Below the pieces are notes generated by a model that was not told the origin of the DNA, searched no databases, and worked only from the letters and a program-made list of their open reading frames with translations. A stretch of DNA of 49,258 bases from Streptomyces silvae (GTDB lineage: Bacteria; Actinomycetota; Actinomycetes; Streptomycetales; Streptomycetaceae), in NCBI RefSeq assembly GCF_016745505.1, contig NZ_JAERUC010000187.1:1-49258 (forward strand), given 5' to 3'. How positions within the stretch are numbered: position 1 is the first letter of the stretch; each line of letters starts with the position of its first letter. This document shows positions 6,819 through 14,250 of this stretch, one piece after another. Both the position numbers and the translations under genes were made by a program.

Positions 6819-7811
6819 ATGTCGATCACGGGTGGGGACATCGTCGACCTCGGCAGGGGGCTGCATGCCTGGCTGCCGCCGAAGCGCGGCTGGGGACTGG
6901 CCAACTGCGGCCTGCTCGTGTCGCCGCGCGGCGCGCTGTGGATCGACACCCCGTACGACACGATCCTCGCCGGGCAGTTCCTGGTGGAGAGCCAGAAGCG
7001 GCTGCCCGACGGGGCCGGCATCGACCGTGTGATCGTCACCCACGCCAACGGGGACCACTTCTGGGGCGCCGGGGTGCTGCCCGACGCGGAGATCATCGCC
7101 ACCCGCGAGGCCCGGGAGCACCTCCACTACGACCCCACCCCGCAGCAGCAGCACGCACTGGTGGCCGGAAGTGATCCCTCCACTCCCCTCGGCGCGTACC
7201 TCGGCCGCCATTTCGGAGTCTTCGACTGGTCGGACACCGAAACGGTGCGGCCGACGACGTACTTCACCGGGGAACTCGAACTGACCCTGGGGGAGTACGC
7301 CGTCCAGATCTCCTCCCTGCCGCCCGCGCACACGACGGGCGACCTCATCGTGTATCTGCCCACGCAGCGCACGGTGTTCAGCGGGGACGTCATCTTCTCC
7401 TCCACCCCGCAGCAGCCCGGCGACCACCCGGTGCACTGGGCGGGACCCCTCAGCAACGTGATCGACGCCTGCGAACGCGTCCTGGCCACCGGCGCCGAGG
7501 TGATCGTCCCGGGACACGGCCCGGTGCTCGACCCCGCCGGGGTGCGGGAACACATGGCCTATCTCGCGTACGTACGGGAACGCGCGCACGCCCTCCACGC
7601 GGCGGGGGTCCCCTCGGTCGAGGCGGCCCGCCGGGTGATCGCGGAGGGCCGCTACCCGGAGCTAGGCCTGTCCGAGCGGCTCGTGGTGACCATCGGAAGC
7701 GAGTACCGCCACCTGGACGGCTCCGGACTGCCCGGCGTCCTCGAGGTGATGGCGGACGTGGCCGCCGTCGCCCACGCGACCGAGGCGGCCTCGGCCGGAG
7801 GCACCGCGTGA
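6819..7811 (+). CDS. Metallo-beta-lactamase fold hydrolase with variant HxNxDH motif
   Basis: A 330-residue MBL-fold protein. The first metal motif reads THANGDH, so the second histidine of the usual HxHxDH is Asn. The other ligands are present: HTTGD (about residue 169), SGDVIF (about 188) and VPGHGPV (about 229). A helical C-terminal part (residues 245-330) follows. Such proteins are diverse hydrolases (thioesters, lactones, phosphodiesters) and no substrate can be assigned; the Asn may leave a mononuclear site. It lies 60 bases upstream of conservon 1 in the same direction, so it might be co-transcribed with it, but that is not shown. ATG chosen because of the -10 box and no upstream alternative. 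Confidence 0.85.
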   Translation: MSITGGDIVDLGRGLHAWLPPKRGWGLANCGLLVSPRGALWIDTPYDTILAGQFLVESQKRLPDGAGIDRVIVTHANGDHFWGAGVLPDAEIIATREAREHLHYDPTPQQQHALVAGSDPSTPLGAYLGRHFGVFDWSDTETVRPTTYFTGELELTLGEYAVQISSLPPAHTTGDLIVYLPTQRTVFSGDVIFSSTPQQPGDHPVHWAGPLSNVIDACERVLATGAEVIVPGHGPVLDPAGVREHMAYLAYVRERAHALHAAGVPSVEAARRVIAEGRYPELGLSERLVVTIGSEYRHLDGSGLPGVLEVMADVAAVAHATEAASAGGTA

Positions 7812-7871
7812 CCGCCGGCCGGTGCCGCGCGGGCTGTCGACCGTCCCCGACAACAGAGACGCGGTGAAGCC

Positions 7872-9332
7872 GTGGTGGCATGGATCGTGGCACTGATCGC
7901 CGTCGCCGTGGCGATATGGTCGGCGACACGCACCTACCAGGCGCGACGCGAGGCCTACGGCGCCTCGGCGCGCGTCGAGCTCACGGAGCGTCAGGCCAAG
8001 GCGGCCGAGGCCCGCACCCTCGCCCTCACCGAGGAGATCCGCCAGCTGGCCCGGAAGCGGATACCCGCCGCGGCCACCGCCCTCTCCCACCGGTCCGCTC
8101 CCGTCCCCGGCCTCCGCGAGGCCTCCGGTATCGAGGGCGACGCCGCACGGCTGCTGACCGAGGCCGTACAGGCCGCGCGCACGGCGGTCCTGGAGGAGCG
8201 CGGACGCGTCGACGCGGCGGCCCGGTCGGCCATGCGCGGCACCTCCGCCAAGATCCAGTCGCTGCTCAACCAGTCCCAGCACCTGCTGCACGAACTCCAG
8301 CACGAGTACGACGACCCGCGGATCCTGCAGCTCGACTTCCGTAACGAGCTGGCGCTCCGCCGCACCCAGGCCACGGCCGTGCTCTGCGACGCCTGGCCCG
8401 GACTCGCCCGGCAGAACTCCTCCCTCGTCGAGGTCGTGCTCGGCGCCCAGTCCCGGGTCCCCGGCTACGAGCGGATCAAGGTCGCCAACCATCTGCGCCA
8501 GGAACGGCTCGCGCTGGTCGCCCGCGCCGCCGAACCCCTCGCGATCGCGCTCGCCGAGCTGCTGGCCAACGCGACGGCGTACTCGCACCCGGACACCGAG
8601 GTGCCGGTGACGGTCCAGCAGACCGCGGGGCGCGGCGCCCTGATCCTCGTCGACGACGCCGGGATCGGCATGGACGACGACGCGCTGGAGCGGGCCCGTA
8701 CGCTGCTGGCGGGCCCCTCCGAGGTGCTGCTCACCGAACTGGGCGACCCGCCGCAGACCGGCTTCGCCGTGGTGGGACGGCTCATCGCGCGGTACGGCTT
8801 CAGCTGCCACATCGAGTCCTCGCCGTACGGGGGGATGCGCGCGATGCTGCGCATCCCGGCGCATCTGCTGACCGTGATCGACGACGACCGCACCCTGTCC
8901 GTGCTCGCGCCGAAGCCCGTACGGGCGCTGCCCACCGAGGCGGCCGACGCGGCCCCCGGGGCCGCCGTGGAACCCGCCGCACCCGCGCCCGAAGCCGTGG
9001 AACCCGCTGCACCCGCGCCCGAAGCCGTGGAACCCGCCGTACCCGGACCGGCCGGGACCGCGGGCGCCTCGGACTCCGCCTCCGGGGAAGCGGCGCCGCC
9101 GGCAGGGCTGCCCACCCGGCGACGCCGGTCCCGCCGGGCGGCCTCCCCCGAGGCACCGGCCGACCGGCGGCGGACGGCCGAGGAGGAGCCCGGACTCCGT
9201 ACGCCCGAGCGGGCCGGAGCCGCCTGGGCCGCACTCCAGCAAGGCACACTCAGCGGCCGGAACGCGCCCGCCACCCCGCCGCAGGCACCCCAGGAATCCC
9301 CATCGGACGATCAAGGAGACGACGAGACGTGA
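7872..9332 (+). CDS. Conservon sensor histidine kinase-like protein (CvnA type)
   Basis: A 486-residue first gene of a conservon. One N-terminal membrane helix (VAWIVALIAVAVAIWSA), then a long helical stretch with coiled-coil character (residues 20-200, SAKIQSLLNQSQHLLHELQHEYDD), then a HATPase fold with the N-box at ELLANATAYSH (E229) and G-boxes DDAGIGMDDD and GFAVVGRLIARYG. There is no large extracytoplasmic sensor, unlike conservon 2, and a canonical phospho-acceptor His box is not evident. The last 150 residues are a Pro/Ala/Glu-rich tail with 30-base DNA repeats. It is the membrane platform for the roadblock and GTPase partners encoded next. GTG start; the next gene overlaps by 4 bases (GTGA). 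Confidence 0.85.
   Translation: MVAWIVALIAVAVAIWSATRTYQARREAYGASARVELTERQAKAAEARTLALTEEIRQLARKRIPAAATALSHRSAPVPGLREASGIEGDAARLLTEAVQAARTAVLEERGRVDAAARSAMRGTSAKIQSLLNQSQHLLHELQHEYDDPRILQLDFRNELALRRTQATAVLCDAWPGLARQNSSLVEVVLGAQSRVPGYERIKVANHLRQERLALVARAAEPLAIALAELLANATAYSHPDTEVPVTVQQTAGRGALILVDDAGIGMDDDALERARTLLAGPSEVLLTELGDPPQTGFAVVGRLIARYGFSCHIESSPYGGMRAMLRIPAHLLTVIDDDRTLSVLAPKPVRALPTEAADAAPGAAVEPAAPAPEAVEPAAPAPEAVEPAVPGPAGTAGASDSASGEAAPPAGLPTRRRRSRRAASPEAPADRRRTAEEEPGLRTPERAGAAWAALQQGTLSGRNAPATPPQAPQESPSDDQGDDET
8967..9046 (+). repeat. 30-bp tandem repeat in the kinase tail
   Basis: A 30-base unit starting GTGGAACCCGCCGCACCC occurs at 8967-8996 and 8997-9026 with a partial third copy to about 9046, encoding VEPAAPAPEA repeats in an unstructured tail. 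Copy number may vary by slippage without a frame change. Confidence 0.85.
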
Positions 9333-9751
9333 GCACCACCCCCACCGCCGGTGATCTCGCCTGGGTGCTGACCCCCCTGCTGGAGCTGCCCGGAGTGCAG
9401 CACGCCGTCGTCGCCACCGGCGACGGACTCGTCGAGGGCGCCTCGCCCGGCCTGGACCGTGCGTCCGCCGAGCGCGTCGCCGCGATGACGGCCACCCTGC
9501 ACGCCGCCGCCCGCGCCTTCACCACCGCCTTCACCGAGGCCGAGTCGCCGCGCCTGGCCCAGACGGTCGTGGAGTCCGACCTGGGCTTCGCCGTCGTCGT
9601 ACCGGCCGGGCGGAACACCACCCTGGCCCTGTTCGCGGCCCCCGACGCACACCTGGGGAACATCGCGTACCAGATGCAGGTGCAGGTCACCGCGCTGACC
9701 AGGGCCATGCACGCCCCCACCCGCCAACCGGACGCTGCCACCCGGCCATGA
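9329..9751 (+). CDS. Roadblock/LC7 domain protein (CvnB type)
   Basis: A 140-residue roadblock/LC7 protein, the second conservon gene. It shows the expected core: LLELPGVQHAVVATGDGLVEGASPGL, a helix around AAMTATLHAAARAF, then VVESDLGFAVVVPAGRNTTLALFAAPDAHLGNIAYQMQVQV. In characterised conservons CvnB binds CvnA and acts with the small GTPase as a membrane-associated, heterotrimeric-G-protein-like complex. Starts with GTG overlapping the kinase stop (GTGA) and overlaps the next gene by ATGA, so translation is coupled. Confidence 0.9.
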   Translation: MSTTPTAGDLAWVLTPLLELPGVQHAVVATGDGLVEGASPGLDRASAERVAAMTATLHAAARAFTTAFTEAESPRLAQTVVESDLGFAVVVPAGRNTTLALFAAPDAHLGNIAYQMQVQVTALTRAMHAPTRQPDAATRP

Positions 9752-10101
9752 CCCCCGGCCCGGGCCGCCGCCTGATACCCGCCTACCTGGTCACCGGTGG
9801 CCGCTCCGCACCCACCGGTCCCGCGCTCGACCGGCTCGCCGTGCTCCTCCGTACGGACTCGGCCCTGGGGCCGGAGACCGGTTCGGAGCAGCGCAGGCTG
9901 TGCGAGCTCCTGGAGCCGGGAGCGCTCACCGTCGTCGAGTGCGCCGCCCATCTGGAACTGCCGGTCAGCGCCACGGTCTTCCTCGCCACGGACCTCGTGG
10001 CCGCAGGACATCTGCACGCTCGACCACCGATCCCCAGCGCCGGTGAGATCGACCGGTCGCTCGTCGAGAGGCTGCTCGTTGGACTCCGTTCCCTCCACTG
10101 A
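9748..10101 (+). CDS. DUF742 family protein (CvnC type)
   Basis: A 117-residue DUF742 protein, third conservon gene. It opens with the usual PxYLVTGGRS-type segment (LIPAYLVTGGRS) and has a winged-helix-like core: LCELLEPGALTVVECAAHLELPVSATVFLATDLVAAGHL. The biochemical role of CvnC is not well defined. It overlaps the roadblock gene by 4 bases and the GTPase gene by about 23 bases if the TTG start of the latter is right. Confidence 0.9.
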   Translation: MTPGPGRRLIPAYLVTGGRSAPTGPALDRLAVLLRTDSALGPETGSEQRRLCELLEPGALTVVECAAHLELPVSATVFLATDLVAAGHLHARPPIPSAGEIDRSLVERLLVGLRSLH

Positions 10102-10693
10102 CCGGGGCGGCATCGGCTATCTGCCGAGCGCCGCCGAGACCCTGATGAAACTCGTCGTCACGGGTCCCTTCGGCGTGGGCAAGACGACCCTGATCCGTAC
10201 GCTGTCGGAGATTCCGACCCTGCACACGGAAGAGGCGATGACGCAGTCCAGCACGGGACTCGACGACACCGCCGGGCTTCCGGAGAAGACCACGACCACG
10301 GTCGCCGTGGACTTCGGCCGGCTGACCGTCCAGGACGACCTGGTGCTCTACATGTTCGGCACACCGGGCCAGGAGCGCTTCTTCCCCCTGTGGGAGGACA
10401 TCGCACGCGGCGCGCTCGGCGCCCTCGTCATCGTCGACACCCGCCGGCTCGAGGACTCCTTCGCCGTCATGGACATGGTGGAGGAGCAGGGACTCCCGTA
10501 CGCCGTCGCCGTGAACCGCTTCCCCGACGCCCCCGCCCACGCGGACGAGGTCCTGCGCAAGCACCTCGACCTCGACCCCCGCACCCCGCTGGTGCAGTGC
10601 GACGCCCGCGAGCGCCGGGGCAGCATCGACGCCCTGATCGCCCTCGCCGAGCACGCCCTGACCTGCCTGCCCGCGCCCCAGGAATCGTCATGA
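10079..10693 (+). CDS. Conservon small GTP-binding protein (CvnD type)
   Basis: About 204 residues. Ras-like elements: P-loop GPFGVGKTTL, switch-1-like TQSSTG followed by TTTTVAVDFGRL, G3 motif GTPGQERF, and NRF in place of the NKxD guanine-specificity motif (AVNRFPDAP). The start is a judgement: TTG at 10079 gives MDSVPSTD, like the usual CvnD N-terminus, inside the DUF742 gene; the ATG at 10145 directly before the P-loop strand would remove 22 residues. The gene overlaps the P450 by ATGA. Guanine specificity is uncertain because of the altered G4 motif, which is common in this family. Confidence 0.85.
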   Translation: MDSVPSTDRGGIGYLPSAAETLMKLVVTGPFGVGKTTLIRTLSEIPTLHTEEAMTQSSTGLDDTAGLPEKTTTTVAVDFGRLTVQDDLVLYMFGTPGQERFFPLWEDIARGALGALVIVDTRRLEDSFAVMDMVEEQGLPYAVAVNRFPDAPAHADEVLRKHLDLDPRTPLVQCDARERRGSIDALIALAEHALTCLPAPQESS

Positions 10694-11997
10694 CCCCTCC
10701 CGCGACCGGCGCTTCACCCGGCACCGGCCCCTCGCTCCTCGAACCCCTCGCGCTGTACGGGGCCGGCTTCGCCGCCGATCCGCACGGCCACTACCGCAGA
10801 CTGCGCGAGCAGGGACCGCTGGCCAGGGTGCGCATCGCGCCGGACGTCGACGCGCTGCTGGTCACCGACTACCACGCGGCCGTCGACCTGCTGCGGGACA
10901 CCGAGACCTTCACCAAGGACCCGCGTGCCTGGCAGGCGGGCGTACCCGCCGACTCGCCGGTCCTGCCTGTCCTCGGCCACCGCCCCACCGCGCTCTTCAC
11001 CGACGGAGCCGTCCACGCCCGCTACCGCGGGGCCGTCAACGACACCCTCGCCCTGATCGAACCCCACCTGCTGCGCGCGGAGGTCGCCAAGGTCGCGCAG
11101 CGGCTCATCGCCGCGTTCTCGGCGACCGGCACCGGTGACCTCATCGCCCAGTACGCCCGCGGGCTCCCCCTGCACGTCTTCACCGCCTCCTTCGGCGTGG
11201 ACCCCCGGGACACCGAGCGGGTGGTCCGTGGCACCGCCGGGATGATGGACTCCGCCGAGGGCGCGCCGGCGGCGTACGACGATCTCGTCGGGGTCGTCAC
11301 CGATCTCGTCGCCGCACGCAGGCGCCGCCCCGGACGCGATCTCACCACGTACCTGCTGGAGCACCCGGCCGGTCTCGACGACAACGAGGCCGTGCGGCAG
11401 ATCACGCTGATCATGAGTTCGGGCCACGAACCCACGACCAATCTGATCGGCAACGCGCTGCTGCGCATGCTCAGCGACACCGGGTACGGCGGCTCCCTGC
11501 ACGGCGGCGCCATGACCGCGCGCGAGGCGGTCGACGACGTGCTCTGGCGCGACCCGCCGATCGCCAACATGGGCGCGCACTTCCCGCGCCACGACACCGA
11601 GTTCCACGGGGTGCCGTTGCGTGCCGGGCAGCTGGTGCTGGTCTCCTTCGCCGCCGCCAACACCCAGTCACCGCCCACCGGTTCGGACCCCGCGGGGCGC
11701 TCGGGCGACGGTGCCCACCTGGCCTGGTCGGCGGGGCCGCACCGCTGCCCCGCCAAGCAGCCCGCCCTGCTGATGGCGATGACGGCGATCGAACAGCTCA
11801 CCAGTCAGCTCTGCGACCTGGAACTTGCGGTCGAACCCGGCGCGCTCGTCTGGCGGCCGGGCCCCTTCCACCGCGCCCCGGCCCACCTCCCGGTCCGTTT
11901 CACCCCGCTCGACACGCTCCCCGAACCCGGCGCCACGAGCGGCCCGGACGTCTCCGATCCTGCTCCGAACCGTGTCGGTGGTACGCCGAACGGGTGA
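10690..11997 (+). CDS. Cytochrome P450 of the conservon (CYP157-like), no ExxR motif
   Basis: A 435-residue P450. The I-helix oxygen-binding region is S-S-G-H-E-P-T-T; the heme loop is AWSAGPHRCPAKQ with Cys353. The K-helix, normally ExxR, reads D283-V-L-W286-R. Loss of ExxR while the heme Cys is kept is a known property of the CYP157 family, whose genes sit at the end of Streptomyces conservons, so this agrees with its place. Length is normal (usual range 400-450). Substrate unknown. Its place in the operon suggests that its activity or location is controlled by the upstream GTPase complex. No ferredoxin gene is adjacent. Confidence 0.9.
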   Translation: MTPPATGASPGTGPSLLEPLALYGAGFAADPHGHYRRLREQGPLARVRIAPDVDALLVTDYHAAVDLLRDTETFTKDPRAWQAGVPADSPVLPVLGHRPTALFTDGAVHARYRGAVNDTLALIEPHLLRAEVAKVAQRLIAAFSATGTGDLIAQYARGLPLHVFTASFGVDPRDTERVVRGTAGMMDSAEGAPAAYDDLVGVVTDLVAARRRRPGRDLTTYLLEHPAGLDDNEAVRQITLIMSSGHEPTTNLIGNALLRMLSDTGYGGSLHGGAMTAREAVDDVLWRDPPIANMGAHFPRHDTEFHGVPLRAGQLVLVSFAAANTQSPPTGSDPAGRSGDGAHLAWSAGPHRCPAKQPALLMAMTAIEQLTSQLCDLELAVEPGALVWRPGPFHRAPAHLPVRFTPLDTLPEPGATSGPDVSDPAPNRVGGTPNG

Positions 11998-12072
11998 GGG
12001 ACGAGAGAATTGCCCGATGAACAGCGAGCGCAGCCGGCGCACAGCCAACCGGCATACGGACGGGGTGGTTCT

Positions 12073-12480
12073 GTGAGCAGGTACGACAGGTACGACAGGT
12101 ACGACGCCACCGACGAACAGTGGGAAGGGCTCGCCCAGGTCGTACCCCTGAGGGGCCGTAACGAATGGCCCTCCCGGGTCGACCACCGGACGGTCCCGGA
12201 ACAGCAGGAGTCGGCGGAGCAGCGGCGGCTTGTCGTCCTCCGGGTCCAGGTGTTCGCGGACGCGCGCGAGGTGGCCGAGTACCTGGTGGCCCAGATCCCG
12301 GTCCTGCTGGACCTGACCGGCGCCGAGAACGACGTGGCCAAGCGCATCCTGGACTTCAGCAGCGGTGTGGTGTTCGGGCTCGGCAGCGGGATGCACCGGG
12401 TGGACCGCAATGTCTTCCTGCTCGCGCCGGTCGGCATGGAGGTCGAGGGGGTCACCGCGGCGGGCGTACCTCAATCGTAG
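12073..12480 (+). CDS. SepF-like cell division protein paralogue
   Basis: A 135-residue SepF-type protein. The conserved core is present: VVLRVQVFADAREVAEYLVAQIPVLLDLTG, then DVAKRILDFSSGVVFGLGSGMHRVDRNVFLLAP. SepF links FtsZ to the membrane; Streptomyces carry several paralogues, and this one is not beside ftsZ, so it is an accessory copy. The N-terminus is Arg/Tyr/Asp-rich from a 9-base DNA repeat (RYDRYDRYD) rather than the usual amphipathic membrane helix. GTG at 12073 was preferred over upstream in-frame starts because homologues begin with a short polar segment. It follows the P450 by 75 bases and may be a separate unit. Confidence 0.82.
   Translation: MSRYDRYDRYDATDEQWEGLAQVVPLRGRNEWPSRVDHRTVPEQQESAEQRRLVVLRVQVFADAREVAEYLVAQIPVLLDLTGAENDVAKRILDFSSGVVFGLGSGMHRVDRNVFLLAPVGMEVEGVTAAGVPQS
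12079..12105 (+). repeat. 9-bp tandem repeat x3 at the start of the sepF-like gene
   Basis: Three exact copies of AGGTACGAC in a row, coding for Arg-Tyr-Asp repeats at residues 3-11. In-frame expansion or contraction by slippage is possible. Confidence 0.9.
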
Positions 12481-12535
12481 GAAGGTGGTGCGGGCGGAAC
12501 GGTTCGCCGCTCACGGGCGTGCGTACGGTCCGCTC

Positions 12536-13717
12536 ATGACTGTGATCTCCACGGGGACGACGGCCTCCGCGCCGTCCGGCGAGGGCCGCCCCGCCCGCCC
12601 CGCCCGCCCTTTCGTCAGCGAACTCCGGCTCGACGCCTTCGCCTCGCACCGCCGCACCGTCATCCCGCTCGGGCCGTTCACCCTGCTCGCCGGGGACAGC
12701 GGCAGCGGGAAGTCGGCGGCCCTGCGCGGCTACGAGGCGCTCGCCCGGCTGGCCGCCGGTGATCCGCTGGAGGACGTCTTCCCCGACCCGGCGGCCTGGG
12801 TGCCCGAAGCGGTCGGCGCCGACGGGCAGGGGCGGCGCGGCTTCAGGCTCGGCTGCACGGTGGAGGGCCCGGCCGGCCCGGTGAGGCTGGACCTCGCCGT
12901 GCAGGCCGAGCCCACGCTGCGCGTCGTCGGCGAGCGGCTGACGGACGGCGGGGAGGTCCTGCTGAGCACGGCGCTGCGGGATCCGGGGCGCTCCTTCGTC
13001 CAGGCGGCCTGGTACACGGCGGGGACGGTCCCCGTGACACGCGCGCCCCTTCCCGACGACCGGCTGGGCACGGCGCTGCTCCCGCTGCGGGTCGCGGGGA
13101 CGACGGACGGGCAGCTCAGGGTGCTGGCCGCCGCCGAGCAGGTGGTGGTGGCCCTGAGGTCGGCCTTCGTCTGCGATCCCCAGCCGCGGCTGATGCGCGC
13201 GCCGGTGCCGGCCGGGGAGGGGCGGCTGACCTCGTGCTGCGACAACCTCGCCGACGTGCTGCACCGCACCCAGGGCCAGTGCGCGCACCGGCACGCGCGG
13301 CTGGTCGCCTGCGCGGACGCCGGGTGTGCGGGGGAGGTGACGGGGCTGACCGCCGCGCGCCTGGAGGACGGGACCGTGCGGGCCCTGGCCGTGCGGGGCC
13401 CGGGGCGCAGCACACCGCTCGACCGCCTCGGCGACGGCGAACTCCGCTATCTCGCCCACGCGCTGGTGCTGCTGACGGGCCCCCACGTCCTGGTGGTGGA
13501 CCCGGCGGCGGAGGTGCCGTCGGCGATGCAGGCCCTCACCGTGGTGGCCGACGGCCTCGACCGGTGCCTGGACGCGCGGCAGACCGCGGAGCTGCTGGCC
13601 CTGGCCGCGTCGATCTGCGCGGACGGGCACATGCGCCTGCTCGGGACGGTCGGTGAGGCGGCCGCGGCAGCCGCCCGGAGGGTGCCCGGAGCGACAGTGG
13701 TAGACCTGGGCCGGTGA
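12536..13717 (+). CDS. AAA-family (SMC/RecF-like) ATPase
   Basis: A 393-residue P-loop protein. After a short variable N-terminus comes the RecF-like opening (ELRLDAFASHRRTVIPLGPFTLLAGDSGSGKS) with Walker A at residues 53-60. Near the C-terminus LGDGELRYLAHALVLL is a signature-like motif and HVLVVDPAAEVP is the Walker B strand, where the catalytic Glu after Asp is replaced by Pro. This is the pattern of small AAA_21-type ATPases. It overlaps the MazG-like gene by 4 bases, so the two are likely to work in one process, possibly nucleotide or DNA stress, but this is inference. ATG at 12536 fits the start of conserved coding. Confidence 0.75.
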   Translation: MTVISTGTTASAPSGEGRPARPARPFVSELRLDAFASHRRTVIPLGPFTLLAGDSGSGKSAALRGYEALARLAAGDPLEDVFPDPAAWVPEAVGADGQGRRGFRLGCTVEGPAGPVRLDLAVQAEPTLRVVGERLTDGGEVLLSTALRDPGRSFVQAAWYTAGTVPVTRAPLPDDRLGTALLPLRVAGTTDGQLRVLAAAEQVVVALRSAFVCDPQPRLMRAPVPAGEGRLTSCCDNLADVLHRTQGQCAHRHARLVACADAGCAGEVTGLTAARLEDGTVRALAVRGPGRSTPLDRLGDGELRYLAHALVLLTGPHVLVVDPAAEVPSAMQALTVVADGLDRCLDARQTAELLALAASICADGHMRLLGTVGEAAAAAARRVPGATVVDLGR

Positions 13718-14073
13718 CGGAACTTGATGTAGCACAACTGCAGCGCCGACTGGCCGACTTCGCGGCGGCCCGGGCCTGGGGGCCGTACCACACCCCCAAG
13801 AATCTCAGCGCCGCGCTGAGCGTGGAGGCCTCCGAACTCCTGGAGATCTTCCAGTGGCTGACGCCCGAGCAGGCGGCGGAGGTGATGGAGGACCCCGGTA
13901 CGGCGTTCCGTGTGGAGGACGAGGTCGCGGATGTCCTGGCCTATCTGCTGCAGTTCTGCGAGGTGCTGGGCATCGACGCCCTGGCGGCGCTGGCGGCCAA
14001 GATCGACCGTAACGAGGCGCGTTTTCCGGTGCCGGGCGGCGTGGAGGTGACCGAGCGTCACTCTTCGGAGTGA
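13714..14073 (+). CDS. MazG-like nucleotide pyrophosphohydrolase
   Basis: A 119-residue all-alpha NTP-PPase. It has the metal-binding pair ExxE...ExxD: VEASELLEIFQWL and RVEDEVADVLAYLL. Such proteins hydrolyse (d)NTPs to monophosphates and pyrophosphate, cleaning damaged nucleotides or lowering dNTP or ppGpp-related pools. GTG start overlaps the ATPase stop, so translation is coupled. The stop codon is the last base pair of a UUCG-loop hairpin. Confidence 0.9.
   Translation: MTELDVAQLQRRLADFAAARAWGPYHTPKNLSAALSVEASELLEIFQWLTPEQAAEVMEDPGTAFRVEDEVADVLAYLLQFCEVLGIDALAALAAKIDRNEARFPVPGGVEVTERHSSE
14058..14073 (+). terminator. UUCG-tetraloop hairpin ending at the mazG-like stop codon
   Basis: TCACTC (14058-14063), loop TTCG, GAGTGA (14068-14073). 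The cUUCGg loop is extra stable. The 6-bp stem ends exactly at the stop codon; it may stabilise the 3' end or act as a weak terminator. Confidence 0.45.
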
Positions 14074-14078
14074 TCGAC

Positions 14079-14105
14079 TTATCCACAATCGACTTCCTGT
14101 CCACA
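14079..14105 (+). promoter_or_regulatory. Two DnaA boxes in a direct repeat
   Basis: TTATCCACA (14079-14087) is a perfect consensus DnaA box and CTGTCCACA (14097-14105) differs by one base from the Streptomyces form TTGTCCACA. Both are in the same orientation and each is preceded by ATCGACTT, so they form a direct repeat with an 18-base period. They lie between the mazG-like and DUF6099-type genes. Confidence 0.6.
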
Positions 14106-14250
14106 GATTTCCGATTTCCTCTGGCTTTCGTGTGCCGTGACCCTCACTGTGGGTAATGAAGAGGTGAGCGGGTTCTTCTGTACGGGCGATCTCGGACGGT
14201 CTGTTCTTCCGTACGGGGTGCGCGGATGGTCTCGGCGACGGGGGAGTGGC

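Noticed and set aside
14079..14105. Chromosomal replication origin
   Set aside because: Only two DnaA boxes are seen and none of the usual origin neighbours (dnaA, dnaN, rpmH) is present; Streptomyces oriC has many boxes.
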